A DNA stretch of 23,135 bases from Phaeodactylibacter sp964397205. GTDB taxonomy: Bacteria; Bacteroidota; Bacteroidia; Chitinophagales; Saprospiraceae. The first letter of the stretch is position 1. Each line of letters starts with the position of its first letter. Positions 7,504 to 17,800 of this stretch are shown in pieces. A model generated the notes under the pieces. The model ran no database searches and was not told the origin of the DNA. It saw nothing but the letters and a program-made list of their open reading frames with translations. Position numbers and translations under genes: made by a program. The stretch is taken from contig CAYNIT010000044.1 in the NCBI GenBank assembly GCA_964397205.1, positions 1 through 23,135 of the forward strand. Reading direction: 5' to 3'.

Positions 7504-10500
7504 CTATCTGTACCGGAAAAACAAAGGCGCAGCATCATTGCGTGCGAGGGCGAGCCAGCGCTCATTACGATAGGTCCAGCTGGTTATAGCCCGGCTTTCT
7601 CCGCGGACAAAGAAACCGCTGCGCTCCGCCGGCCATATTTCCCAGCCATGCTCGCTGCTCCAGCTCGCCGCAGTGCCGTAGGAGGCATCATAGCGGCCCA
7701 GGCTCGGCCATATATCATGCCAGTTTCCTGCCCCCAAAAGCTGAGGGCCTTCGCTATCTGGCAGCCATAGCATGGCAAATATGGGCGCCATCTGGGCATC
7801 CTGCGGAAAAGGCTGAAAGACAAAAGAACCATCTGGCTGCTGTAAGGCCGCTCCGGAAGCCAGCTCTTCGGCCCGAAGGTGTAGTGCGCCCCTCAGCGTT
7901 TCTGAGCCAAACACTTCTGAGAAGGTGCTGCGGGCAAAAGAGGCGTAATCCGGAAAACGCTTTTTGATGCCTACCCACTGACTGGCCAGCTCGTCTTTGC
8001 CGGCGACGGTATAGCGTTGCCCGCCGCGGTAATAGGATAGGATGGGGTCAGTCGTGCCATTTTGGTCCAGGTCTTCGACGAAAAGCTCGAGCGGTTTCTC
8101 CGAAGAAGCGCGCAGCGTGGTATTGCGCCCCAGGTTACCCAACAGTAAATCCAGCCGCTCATCTTGATTGACATCAGCCGTCTCAACGGTATTCCACCAG
8201 CCATGGGAATGGGGCATGGTATCCCAGGACCATCCTTCTACTTGCAGAAAGGTGACGGGCATCCACTCCCCCACCAGCACTACCCGCCTGGAATCCGGCA
8301 GGAATGCCGCGTCGGTCACCATACCTAATGCTCTGAGAGCAGGCGCCAATTCGAGGGTAACATCGGTGAAAGCTCCCTTGCCATCATTCTGCAGCAGATA
8401 AGAATGCCCGGGCAAGCCGTAGCTGCCGGGTATAGACCGCCCTCCCAACAGCAGGTCCTGGTCACCGTCGCCGTCGCTGTCAAAGGCTAGTGCGCAGCTG
8501 CCATTGATTTGCAACTCCGGGAAAGCACCCCTCTGCCGAAAAAATCGCCCGTCGGGAGCCTGCAGGTACAAACGCGGCTGCGCCGCTTCCCCGCGCAGCG
8601 ACTCCCCGCCTCCGCTGAGCACTAACAGATCCGCACGCCCATCGTTATTAGCATCAAAAAACAAGGCATCGGTGTCTTCGTATACTTCCGTACCTGCAAA
8701 GGCTTCCGCTGACCAGGGCATAAAGCCAGCTTCCGTTTGCTGCCACAGGCCGCCCTGCTGCCCTTTAGCACCGCCCAGGTAAAGAAGCGGCGCTTCCCCA
8801 GAAGTTGAGACCGCCATTGCGGGCCCCTGGGTGGAAAGCTTGTGGGGCATCAGCTTTTCCCGCTCGAAGTCGTTGTAATTGTTTTCGCGATGGCGGAAGC
8901 CTAGGCCAGCCTCTTCGGCGCTTACGCTGTGAAGTGCCGGATCCGGTTGGGCTTGGGGGGGATGGAAAGCTGCACCTTCAGATCGCTTCAGATAGTGGGT
9001 GCCTGCTGGCAATGCCCCCCAGCGTTGCCAGGTTCCGTCCGGCCAGCGGATGCGTAAAGAATCCAGGCCGGCCGCCTCTCCCAATCCAAAGTGCACTACA
9101 GCTTCCGTACTAGACTGAAAGCCACGGCTCAGGAACAGCTCCTGCACTTGTATGGCTCCTTCTGTATACGCCTCCACCCGGCTGCCGATACCAAACGGGT
9201 TATCCCCTTCACAACGAAGATGCAGACGGACAGCTCGATTATTCCGGCTTCGGTTCTCTAGTATCCGGGCTCTGTCGTTAAGCTGATTGGACACGAGGTC
9301 GAGGTCGCCATCCAGGTCCAAATCTGCGAAAGCAGCGGCGTTGGTACAAGCATTCAAGTCTAGCCCCCAGGCTTTGGACACCTGCTCAAATGCCAGGTGC
9401 TCGGATTGGCGAAAGGCGTAGTTGGGTACACGGCCAGATGGCATCTGCTCTGCCATCTTCTGGTCGCTTACAGAAGCCTGCACCTGCCGATTAGAAATGT
9501 AGTTGAGGTAATCCAGGTCATTGGGGCGCCGCCAGATGCCATTGGAAATAAAGAGGTCTTTGCGGCCGTCGTTGTCCATGTCTGCGAATAGTGGCGACCA
9601 GCTCCAATCAGTAGCAGCAACCCCTGCCAGTTGGCCGATTTCAGAAAAGCGAGGCACTCCTTTCAGCACCCCTTGGTTGAGCTGCAGCATGTTTCGGGGA
9701 AACTGATGGTGGTAGCCGTAGCTGCGCTTGAATTGGTAAATGTTGAATGGGTCCGCGCCTACGGAGGCCTTGAGCACGCTTTCTTCTTCCGGTTTCATAT
9801 CCAAAGACAGTATGTCGGTGCGGCCATCGTTATTGAAGTCGGCCATGTCGTTGCCCATAGAGAAAGTGCTGGTGTGGCCTAGTGCTTCCTCGGTCACATC
9901 CCGGAAGGTGCCGTCTCCCTGATTCAAATACAGGTAGTCGTTTTCGTGAAAATCGTTGGAAATGTAGAGGTCTGGCCATCCGTCGTTGTTCAGGTCACTG
10001 ACGGCAACCCCTAATCCAAAGCCTACACGACTGCTGTACAAGCCGGATTTTGAGGTGACATCCACAAATTTCCCGTCTTGGTTTTCCAGCAAACGGTCGC
10101 CGGCTTGCTCGTCTGGCTGCTCCCGAATGCTGGAAGGGGTATAGTTTTCAGGGGAATGAACAGAATGGTTGAGCAGATAACAGTCCAAGTCGCCATCGCG
10201 GTCGTAGTCAAAGAAAGCGGCATGGGTGGAAAACCCTTGAAAATCCAGGCCGTAGGCGGCGGCCTGTTCGCTGAAGGTGCCATCCCGGTTGTTGATGTAT
10301 AGCTCGTTGCGCCCGCGTCGGCTTTTATACCCCCCTACCTGGCAGAGGTAGATGTCCAGCCAACCGTCTCCGTTCACATCAGCCATGGAAGCACCGTTGC
10401 TCCAGTTGCCCTCACCACTCAGCCCGGCTTCCTCGGTAACCTCCCGGAACTGCATTTGCCCCTCGTTGAGGTAGAGCGCGTTGGGTAGAGTATTAGCGGT

Positions 10501-10734
10501 AAAGAAAAGATCTGGTAAGCTGTCGTTGTTGACATCTCCAACGGCCAATCCTCCTCCGTTGTAGAAGTAGAGGTATTCTATGATATTCCAATCTTCCGTA
10601 GCTTCCAGCTGATTGATGAAGTAAATGCCGGTCTGCTCCGCATCAAGCATCTGGAAGCGCTTTTGCTCCTTATCTTCTCTTTGGCAGGCGGACAGCAAGA
10701 CAAAGCAAGCGGCCCAGCAGGTTAACCAGCGCAT
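7504..10734 (-). CDS. FG-GAP/VCBS repeat and ASPIC/UnbV lipoprotein, paralogue C
   Basis: This 1076-aa exported lipoprotein begins with MRWLTCWAACFVLLSAC, whose lipobox puts the acylated Cys at 17; the following REDKEQ is acidic, as in surface-exported lipoproteins of this phylum. Calcium-binding FG-GAP/VCBS loops recur at 66-75 (GDVNNDSLPD), 118-127, 176-184, 246-255, 298-307, 384-393 and 470-479. An ASPIC/UnbV domain follows at about 500-575 (GIGSRVEAY, SRGFQSS, VHFGLG, RIRWPDG). A second half has more loops at 694-704, 752-762, 853-862 and 887-896. FG-GAP arrays usually fold as seven-bladed propellers, so two propellers flanking UnbV are inferred. Several loops depart from consensus (DNNDS, DVNQDERLD, DLDQNGTTD), making this the most divergent of the three paralogues. 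It starts 11 bp after paralogue B. Its molecular role is unknown. Confidence 0.88.
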   Translation of the reverse strand: MRWLTCWAACFVLLSACQREDKEQKRFQMLDAEQTGIYFINQLEATEDWNIIEYLYFYNGGGLAVGDVNNDSLPDLFFTANTLPNALYLNEGQMQFREVTEEAGLSGEGNWSNGASMADVNGDGWLDIYLCQVGGYKSRRGRNELYINNRDGTFSEQAAAYGLDFQGFSTHAAFFDYDRDGDLDCYLLNHSVHSPENYTPSSIREQPDEQAGDRLLENQDGKFVDVTSKSGLYSSRVGFGLGVAVSDLNNDGWPDLYISNDFHENDYLYLNQGDGTFRDVTEEALGHTSTFSMGNDMADFNNDGRTDILSLDMKPEEESVLKASVGADPFNIYQFKRSYGYHHQFPRNMLQLNQGVLKGVPRFSEIGQLAGVAATDWSWSPLFADMDNDGRKDLFISNGIWRRPNDLDYLNYISNRQVQASVSDQKMAEQMPSGRVPNYAFRQSEHLAFEQVSKAWGLDLNACTNAAAFADLDLDGDLDLVSNQLNDRARILENRSRNNRAVRLHLRCEGDNPFGIGSRVEAYTEGAIQVQELFLSRGFQSSTEAVVHFGLGEAAGLDSLRIRWPDGTWQRWGALPAGTHYLKRSEGAAFHPPQAQPDPALHSVSAEEAGLGFRHRENNYNDFEREKLMPHKLSTQGPAMAVSTSGEAPLLYLGGAKGQQGGLWQQTEAGFMPWSAEAFAGTEVYEDTDALFFDANNDGRADLLVLSGGGESLRGEAAQPRLYLQAPDGRFFRQRGAFPELQINGSCALAFDSDGDGDQDLLLGGRSIPGSYGLPGHSYLLQNDGKGAFTDVTLELAPALRALGMVTDAAFLPDSRRVVLVGEWMPVTFLQVEGWSWDTMPHSHGWWNTVETADVNQDERLDLLLGNLGRNTTLRASSEKPLELFVEDLDQNGTTDPILSYYRGGQRYTVAGKDELASQWVGIKKRFPDYASFARSTFSEVFGSETLRGALHLRAEELASGAALQQPDGSFVFQPFPQDAQMAPIFAMLWLPDSEGPQLLGAGNWHDIWPSLGRYDASYGTAASWSSEHGWEIWPAERSGFFVRGESRAITSWTYRNERWLALARNDAAPLFFRYR

Positions 10735-10745
10735 AACAATATCTT

Positions 10746-13700
10746 TTAGTCTGGAAAATCGACTTGTTTCGGGGCGCGGTATATTTGCAGGGAACGATCA
10801 TTGCGGGCGATGAGCAGCAAGCGCTCGCCGTTGAATTCGAGGGGGCGAATATCGCGAACCTGGCCTTCCAACCGAAGCCCCGATTGGTGGTTGGGCAGGA
10901 AGGTAAATCCACCCTGGCCGTCTCCCAGCAGCAGTGCCCCGTAGCTGGCATCGTAGCGGCCTACTTCAGGCTTTACCTCGTACAGGTTCCCTCCGAGCAA
11001 TAAATCCGTCCGGCCATCCCCATCAAAGTCTTCCGCTTGAATGGCGTAGACGGGTGCGAACTGAGCCTCTTCGGGCAGCGCCTTCAGCTTAAAAGTGCCA
11101 TCCCCCTGATTGATAGCCAGGCTGCTCTCCATGACGTAGGCTTCCACCTGTACGGACTGTTCCAACGCCTCTTTTCCGAAGATATCCTCGGCGGTTTGGT
11201 TCTTGAAGGCTTCGTACTTCAGGTACTTTTTCTTCAATTTAGGCAACTGCTTGATGAGGTCGTGGCGCAACACCAGCGGATAGGAAGTGCCTCCGTTGTA
11301 AACACTGATGATCTGCTCGACGGTCCCGTTGCCGTCAAAGTCGTTGACATGCATACGCATCGGCTCCTGCCGGGAAGCTTTAAATCGGGAATTACGGCCG
11401 TGGTTGCCCAGAATCAGGTCCGGATGGCCATCGCCATTTACATCTGCAGAAGACAAGCTGTTCCACCAACCGTTGCTCTCTGATAAGCCAGCGCGTTGAG
11501 TGACCTCCCTCAGCTGGCCCTCTTCGTTCCTGAATATCCGGACAGGCATCCATTCGCCTACCACGATGAGGTCATCGTCCCGATCGCCATCGTAGTCCAG
11601 CCACATGGCATCGGTGACCATCCCTAACTCTTGCAAATCGGGAGTTTCTGCGGGAGGGCGTGCTTTCATCTGGCCGCTGCCATCGTTTTGCAACAGGTAC
11701 CCACCTACCGGCAAACCATAGGCGAAGGGTTGTAGGCGCAGTCCTACAAAGAGGTCGATATCGCCGTCGCCATCGTAATCGCCAGGGCTCACACAACCGG
11801 TAGAGGCAGGCTTGCCAGCAGGCAGCAATTGCGGAGATTTAGAAAATTGCCCCCCACCCTCGTTTATATAGAGCCGGTCGATCAACGCAAAGGAACTGCT
11901 GGAGAATTCACTGCCGCCGCTGGCCACATACAGGTCCAGATCCTGATCGCCATCGGCATCAAAAAAAGACGCATCTACGTCTTCTGCCCCTTTGTCTTGT
12001 TGGAAAAGCGCATCGCTGCCAGTCTTAAAAGTGCCATTGGCCTGTTGAATCATCAGTGCGCCGGCCTGATCTTTCGCGCCGCCGATGTAGAAATCTTCTC
12101 TGCCGTCTGCGTTAACATCTCCCACCGCCAGGCAAGGCCCCTCGGTAGAACGCATGTGATAGAGCAGCCGGTCGCGGTCAAAATCCACAAACTGGTTTTC
12201 CTCATGTTTAAAGTCAATACCCGGCAAGCTCTTCACTTCCCTGAATACACCGCTCTTGGAAGGGGCAAGGGCGGATGGTGATTCAAATGATGCTTGGGAT
12301 TGTTTCAGTTGTAAGCTTTGATCTGCTTTGATCTGCTCCAAGAGCGTACGCCTTCCATTAGGCCAGTCTACTATCAGGCTGTCTACCTGCTGCAGGCTGC
12401 CCAGGCCAATGTGAAGCTGATGGCCGACGGTGGACTGAAAGCCGCGCATGGGCATCTGCTCGAGGTAGAACAGTTCCCCCCGGTGCCGCAATGTAACTTT
12501 AGCGCCCAGGGCATGGGTATTTTGCCCTGCTCCCTCCAGCCGAAGCTGCAGGTAATGCCCGTTCGGCCTGTTTTGTTCCCGCAGCCGGTTGCGGTACAGG
12601 AAGGCAGGCATATTGACATTATTGACCACCAGGTCCAGGTCGCCGTCCTGGTCCAAATCGCCGTAGGCAGCGCCATTGGAATGGCTAGGGGTTGCCAGCC
12701 CCCAGGCTTCAGAACGGTTCTCAAAGCGATAATCTCCCTGATTGACGAATAGGTAGTTCNNNNNNNNNNNNNNNNNNNNNNNNNNNNNNNNNNNNNNNNN
12801 NNNNNNNNNNNNNNNNNNNNNNNNNNNNNNNNNNNNNNNNNNNNNNNNNNNNNNNNNNNGCGATAATCTCCCTGATTGACGAATAGGTAGTTCGGGATGC
12901 GGTTGGAGGGAATGCCGTCAATCAGCTTTTTGAAATCTACTCCGTCCTTCGTTACGATGGACCGGACCACTTCTTCATTGGAGAAAAACTGAATATAATC
13001 CTGATCGGTGAGATCCTGATAAATACCATTAGCTACGAATACATCTTTCCGGCCATCGTTGTTGTAGTCAGCGATGAGCGCTCCCCAGCTCCAATCCGTC
13101 GCATATACTCCCGACAGGCGGCCGATTTCGCTGAAGGTGCCATTGGCGTTGTTAAGGTGGAGCATGTTGCGGGTAAACTGATGGTAATAGCCGTTGCGGA
13201 GCTTATATTGGTAGCGGTCCCAGTCCTCAAAGGTCGTTTTGGTTTTCAAGCGGGCATCGTCCTTCGGCAGCATTTCGGTGACAAAGATATCCGGCTGCCC
13301 GTCGTTGTTGAAGTCAGCCATATCGGCCCCCATTGAGGCACCGCTGATGCTCCGCATCTGCTGCTCCAGCACTTCCCGGAAGGTGCCGTCCTGATTGTTC
13401 AGATACAGGTAGTCCCGCTCGAAGAAATCATTGGAGACGTAAATGTCTGGCCAGTAGTCTTGGTTGAGGTCCCCCACCGTGACTCCTAAGCCAAAGCCGA
13501 TGATACTGCCGTAAATTCCTGCCGCTTCGCTGATATCGGTAAAATTGCCGCCATCGTTGCGGTAGAGCTTGTCTCCACCGACGGAGTCGCGCTGAGGGCG
13601 CTCGTTCTTGCGCAAGTTGAAGCTGCCTATGGCTTGGTAGGAGTTGTTGAGCAGGTAGCAATCCAGGTCACCGTCCCGGTCAAAGTCAAAAAAGGCAGCA

Positions 13701-14227
13701 TGCGTACTGTAGCCGCGGTCTGCCAGGCCGAAAGCTTTGGCCCGTTCGGTGAAAGTACCATCCTGGTTATTGATGAAAAGCTCATTCTGCTTATTGTCCC
13801 CTTCAATATCACCGCTGTTGCACACATAGATGTCGAGCCATCCGTCACCATTGACATCCACCATGCTCACGCCAGTAGACCAGGCACGCTGCCCGGCAAC
13901 TCCAGCTTGTTCGGTTACATCTTCAAACTTCCAATCACCTTGATTGAGATAAAGGCGGTTCGGCACCTGATTGCCGGTAAAGTATATGTCTGTCCGCCCA
14001 TCGCGGTTGACATCCCCCAGCGCTACTCCGCCTCCATTGTAAAAATTTCGATAGGAAAAAATATTGAAAGCTTCGTCATAAACCAGCTGGTTCTCAAAAT
14101 CCACTCCCGTTTGGCTGCTTTCCAATTGCTGGAAGAGTGTTGCTTCTCCCTCCCCGCCCTCCGGGCTTTTTTGACAACCGGCTGCCCAGAGGCACCCCAT
14201 TAGCAGGGCAATAGTCTTACATCTCAT
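10746..14227 (-). CDS. FG-GAP/VCBS repeat and ASPIC/UnbV lipoprotein, paralogue B (split by assembly gap)
   Basis: The protein begins MRCKTIALLMGCLWAAGC (lipobox AAGC, Cys18). Propeller loops occur at 71-80 (GDVNRDGRTD), 123-132, 181-189, 252-261 (GDLNQDYWPD, Tyr replacing Gly), 304-313 and 386-395. The frame runs to codon 456 (Arg, 12862-12860), meets 100 Ns, and appears shifted afterwards. The 34 bp beside each side of the gap are identical. If one copy and the Ns (134 bp) are removed, translation continues in frame from Arg456 to Phe457 (12725) through YGDLDQDGDLDL and an ASPIC/UnbV domain (about 512-585) to the TAA at 10748-10746, giving 1115 aa. The join matches paralogue A with no missing residue, so the gene is treated as intact. 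It lies 30 bp after the 202-aa lipoprotein gene and 11 bp before paralogue C. Its function is unknown. Confidence 0.88.
12726..12759. repeat. 34-bp contig-end duplicate, left copy
   Basis: These 34 bp directly before the N run are identical to 12860-12893 directly after it. On the minus strand they encode NYLFVNQGDYR of paralogue B. Two identical contig ends abutting a placeholder gap are what an unmerged overlap looks like. It is not a biological repeat in my reading. Confidence 0.9.
12760..12859. other. Assembly gap of exactly 100 Ns
   Basis: The run is exactly 100 Ns, the customary placeholder for a gap of unknown length. The flanks overlap by 34 identical bases, so the real gap is probably negative (no missing sequence). 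Confidence 0.97.
12860..12893. repeat. 34-bp contig-end duplicate, right copy
   Basis: Identical to 12726-12759. This copy is in frame with the upstream (N-terminal) part of paralogue B; the left copy is in frame with the downstream part. Both encode the same peptide, which supports merging them. Confidence 0.9.
13641..13675. repeat. 35-bp stretch identical between paralogues B and A (B copy)
   Basis: These 35 bases are identical to 17609-17643. On the minus strand they encode the end of the third calcium loop and the following strand (DGDLDCYLLNN). Exact identity at silent positions in a long-diverged pair suggests recent duplication or gene conversion, or strong codon constraint. Confidence 0.85.
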
Positions 14228-14257
14228 AAATCGGTTCCTTTTATAGCAATCAGAAAA

Positions 14258-14866
14258 TCATTTGGATTCTACCGCTTGAGACTCAGGCAGCTGGCTGGCC
14301 TCTACGCTCATATCGGTATATAAAACCCGAACGTCCTGTTCCCCGTCAGGGTGTACCAAAATACGGCGGTTGCCGTCTACTTTCACGTAAGCAGAACGCT
14401 TGCCAGGGCTGTCTACTTTCAAAAACTCTCGCCCGCCGTGCCAGGCTCGCAGCAGCTCCAGCACCTCCACCAGCAAGCTATCGGAACTGAGGTCTTTATT
14501 CCAGGGTGCCCAGCCCTCGTAGGAAAAAATAACGGGCATTTCGTGGATGGTGGTATCCACAAAGTTGGGGTAAAAGTTCATATCGGCGGGGCTATCTAAT
14601 TCATCTTCCAGCTTATACAGTACGGAGCTGTTGTTGGCCCCCTGCCGAATGACGGAATCGCGGTTCAAACGCCAGCAATGGACGAAAAAGTCCTTTCGGC
14701 TCATCCCGAAGTGAAGCCCCAAGAATAAACTGTCGTGGCGTGCTCCACGGGCCAACTCTTCTTCCAGCATTCGTTCGTACTCTGACTGGCATCCCGAAAT
14801 CAGCAGGCTGCTTGCAAGCAGTAGCCTCAAAACATTCCTTAGCATAGACCGTATAATTTCGCTCAT
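14258..14866 (-). CDS. Small lipoprotein of unknown function between paralogues A and B
   Basis: The product is 202 aa and I do not recognise its family. The N-terminus (LLLASSLLISGC) is a lipoprotein signal with Cys26 as the acylated residue, followed by QSEYERMLEEELARG, a charged, helical, acidic stretch. The mature part is mixed alpha/beta with aromatic-rich segments (FVHCWRLNRD, IFSYEGWAPWNKD) and no repeats. Its ATG overlaps the TGA of paralogue A in ATGA (14866-14863), a sign of translational coupling, so it is probably made with A. A second ATG at codon 8 (14845) would still give a complete signal peptide and is a fair alternative start. Paralogue B begins 30 bp downstream. Its position in the operon suggests an accessory subunit; that is inference. 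Confidence 0.82.
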   Translation of the reverse strand: MSEIIRSMLRNVLRLLLASSLLISGCQSEYERMLEEELARGARHDSLFLGLHFGMSRKDFFVHCWRLNRDSVIRQGANNSSVLYKLEDELDSPADMNFYPNFVDTTIHEMPVIFSYEGWAPWNKDLSSDSLLVEVLELLRAWHGGREFLKVDSPGKRSAYVKVDGNRRILVHPDGEQDVRVLYTDMSVEASQLPESQAVESK

Positions 14867-17800
14867 TTGAGTTTAAAAAATGCAGGGGTATCGTCGTTGC
14901 GCCCCACTCCTATGACCATGCCTCCGTCGGTAGGAAGCAGGGTGAAGCTACGCACTTCCCTCCTTATAAAAAAACCAGACTCCCGAGCGGGCACCCCCCG
15001 AAAGCTGCCCGCTCCGTCCCCCCGCAGCATCAAGCCATAGCTAGCAGCGTATATCCCGATTTCCGGTTTGGCGTGGTGAAAGTTGCCGCCCAGGAGTATA
15101 TCCAGGTTGCCATCTTGGTCGTAATCTTCCAGGAGCGTGGCGTAGCAGGGAGCAAACTGTGCTTCAACGGGTAAGTCTTGCAATTGGAAGCTGCCTCCTG
15201 AGACATTCATAGCCACCGCACTCCCGGTGCGGTATACCTGCAGGTGGACACTGCCCTTAAGCTGTTCTGGGGAGAAAATGTCTTCAATGGTTTGGTTTTT
15301 ATAACTCTTGTACTTGAGGTATTGCTTCTTAAGGCCGGGCAGCTGTTCAATCAGGTCGTGCCGCAGGGCTAAAGGGTACGACTCCTCCTTGTTGTACACA
15401 CACAAAATCTGCTCTGCGCTGCCGTTGCCGTCAAAATCGTTGACATACATATTCAAGGGTTTATCAGCAGAGGCCCGGAGACGAGTGTTCCATCCATGGT
15501 TGCCAAGCACAAGGTCTGTATACCCGTCGGCATTTAGGTCAGCTGCTTCAACGGATTGCCATAAGCCGTTAGACAACTGCATGCCCCACTCCTCGGTCTG
15601 TTCTACTAAGCGGCCTTCTAGGTTGAGGAAAACTTTCAGGGGCATCCACTCACCGACTACAACCAGGTCAGAAGCTCCGTCTTGATTCAGGTCAGCCCAA
15701 ACGGCATCGGTAACCAAGCCGCAAGCCTTAAACCCTGGAGCTCGCTCAGAGCTGGCATCTTCGAAGGTACCCTTCCCATCGTTGATCAGCAGGTAGGCAT
15801 CAGCGGGGACACCGTACAAAAACGGGCGCATGCGCAGCCCGACAAACAGATCAAGGTCGCCATCCGCATCTACGTCCGCTGCTTCAACGGTACCTGTACT
15901 TGCAGGCTGGCCGCTGGGCAGCAGCTGCGGCGATTTGGCAAAAGCCCCGCCACCTTGGTTCAAGTAAAGCCGGTCCATCAGGGCAAAGGAGCTGTTGGAG
16001 AATTCACTGCCGCCACTGGCTACGTACAAATCTTGATCGCCATCCCCATCGGCATCAAAAAACAAGGCATCGGTGTCTTCAGCATCGGCATCAGCCAGCC
16101 AAGGCCCTTCAGCTTGCAACCTAAAGCGCCCATCAGCTTGTTGCAGCACTAGTTGCCCTGCTTGCCCCTTAGCTCCGCCCAGATAAAAATCCTGCAGGCC
16201 GTCGCCATTAGCATCTCCCGCCGTCATTGGCGGGCCTTCCCGGGACCTCATGTGGTAAAGCAGGCGGTCGCGGTCAAAGTCTATAAAGGCGTTTTCCCGA
16301 TGGCGTACCCCTTTATCGGGCAGAAGCTCCACGGGCTCAAAGATAGGGGGCATTGGCTGGCTTTCGCGCGCCATCGACTCCTTTGCCGGCACTAGTGCCT
16401 CGGATTGCCGGAGGCGCAAGCGCTGATCAACAGCTACTTGCTTTAGCTCCGTCCGGCGGCCATCCGGCCAGTAAACCACGAGCTCCTCTACTTCCTCCAC
16501 CAAGCCCAAACCAAAGTGTAGGCTTTGGCCTACACTGGACTGGAACCCCCGCATGGGGGCCACTTCCTGAAACCACTCCTTCCCGCCGGCGCGCAAGCTC
16601 ACTTGTGCGCCAACACCTTTGGTATTAGGCGGCAACCCTTGCAATTCTACCTGCAGGTAATGGTTCCCGAGTAGTTCGGAAGCCCGGTTTCGGTATACAA
16701 ATGCCTCATCGTTGACGTTATTGACCACCAAGTCTAAATCGCCATCCCCGTCTAAGTCGCCATAGGCGGAGCCATTGGAAAAACTAGGCGTGCCCAACCC
16801 CCAGTCTTCCGCTACATTTTCAAACTTCCAGCCCCCTTGGTTGCGGAACAGGTAATTGGAAATGGCTTCGGAGGGCATTTTATCGAGGAGGGCATTGATG
16901 GCCTCGTCGCCTTTTTCGGCGATCAGCGCCCTTACTTCATTTGGGTCCGAGTAAAAATTCAGATAGTCTTGGTCGGTAAGATCTTTGAAGATCCCGTTAG
17001 CGACGAAAATATCGCGCAGGCCATCGTTGTCAAAGTCAGCAATCAGAGCCCCCCAGCTCCAATCAGTAGCGTGTATACCAGCCAGCCGGCCGATCTCGCT
17101 GAAGGTGCTGTCCTGATTGTTAAGTTGCAGCACATTGCGGGTAAACTGACGGTGATAACCGTTGCGCACACCAAGTTGGTAGCGGTCCCAGTCGTCAAAA
17201 GCGGTCTTGGTCTTCATCCGGGCATCCGTCTCAGGCAACATTTCGGTGACGAATACCTCCGGATAACCATCGTTGTTGAGGTCTGCTATATCTGCTCCCA
17301 TCGAGCCTTTGCTGATCTCGGGCATCTGAGACACCAACGACTCTGTAAAGGTGCCATCCTGATTGTTCAGGTAGAGGTAATCTCTTTCAAAGAAATCGTT
17401 GGAGACAAAAATGTCGGGCCAACCGTCGCGGTTAAGGTCTCCAATAGCTACGCCCAACCCAAACCCAATGGCACTGCCATAGATTCCAGCCTCTTCGCTG
17501 ACATCCACAAACCGTTGCCCTTCATTTCGGTAAAGTTTATTGCCTCCGCTGGTATCCCGCACTTCACGCTGCCCCGGCCGGTAATCGTAACCACCAACCG
17601 AACGCATAGAGTTGTTGAGCAGGTAGCAATCCAGGTCACCGTCGCGGTCATAATCAAAAAATGCAGCATGAACAGATAAGCCTAAGTCTGCGATGCCCCA
17701 GGCCTTAGCCTGCTCGGTAAATGTACCATCTTTATTATTGATGAAGAGTTCGTTATGGCGGTTATCGCCGGAGACCGCCCCTGATTTACAGACGTAAATA

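Noticed and set aside
12383..12759. Apparent frameshifted C-terminus of paralogue B after the Ns
   Set aside because: It arises only because gap plus duplicate equals 134 bp; the other frame continues the protein with the expected UnbV domain.
16837..17679. 280-codon plus-strand open frame over paralogue A, with similar frames over B and C
   Set aside because: They are mirror images of the repeated calcium-loop codons (for example repeated VAVKV-like peptides), a composition effect rather than a gene family.
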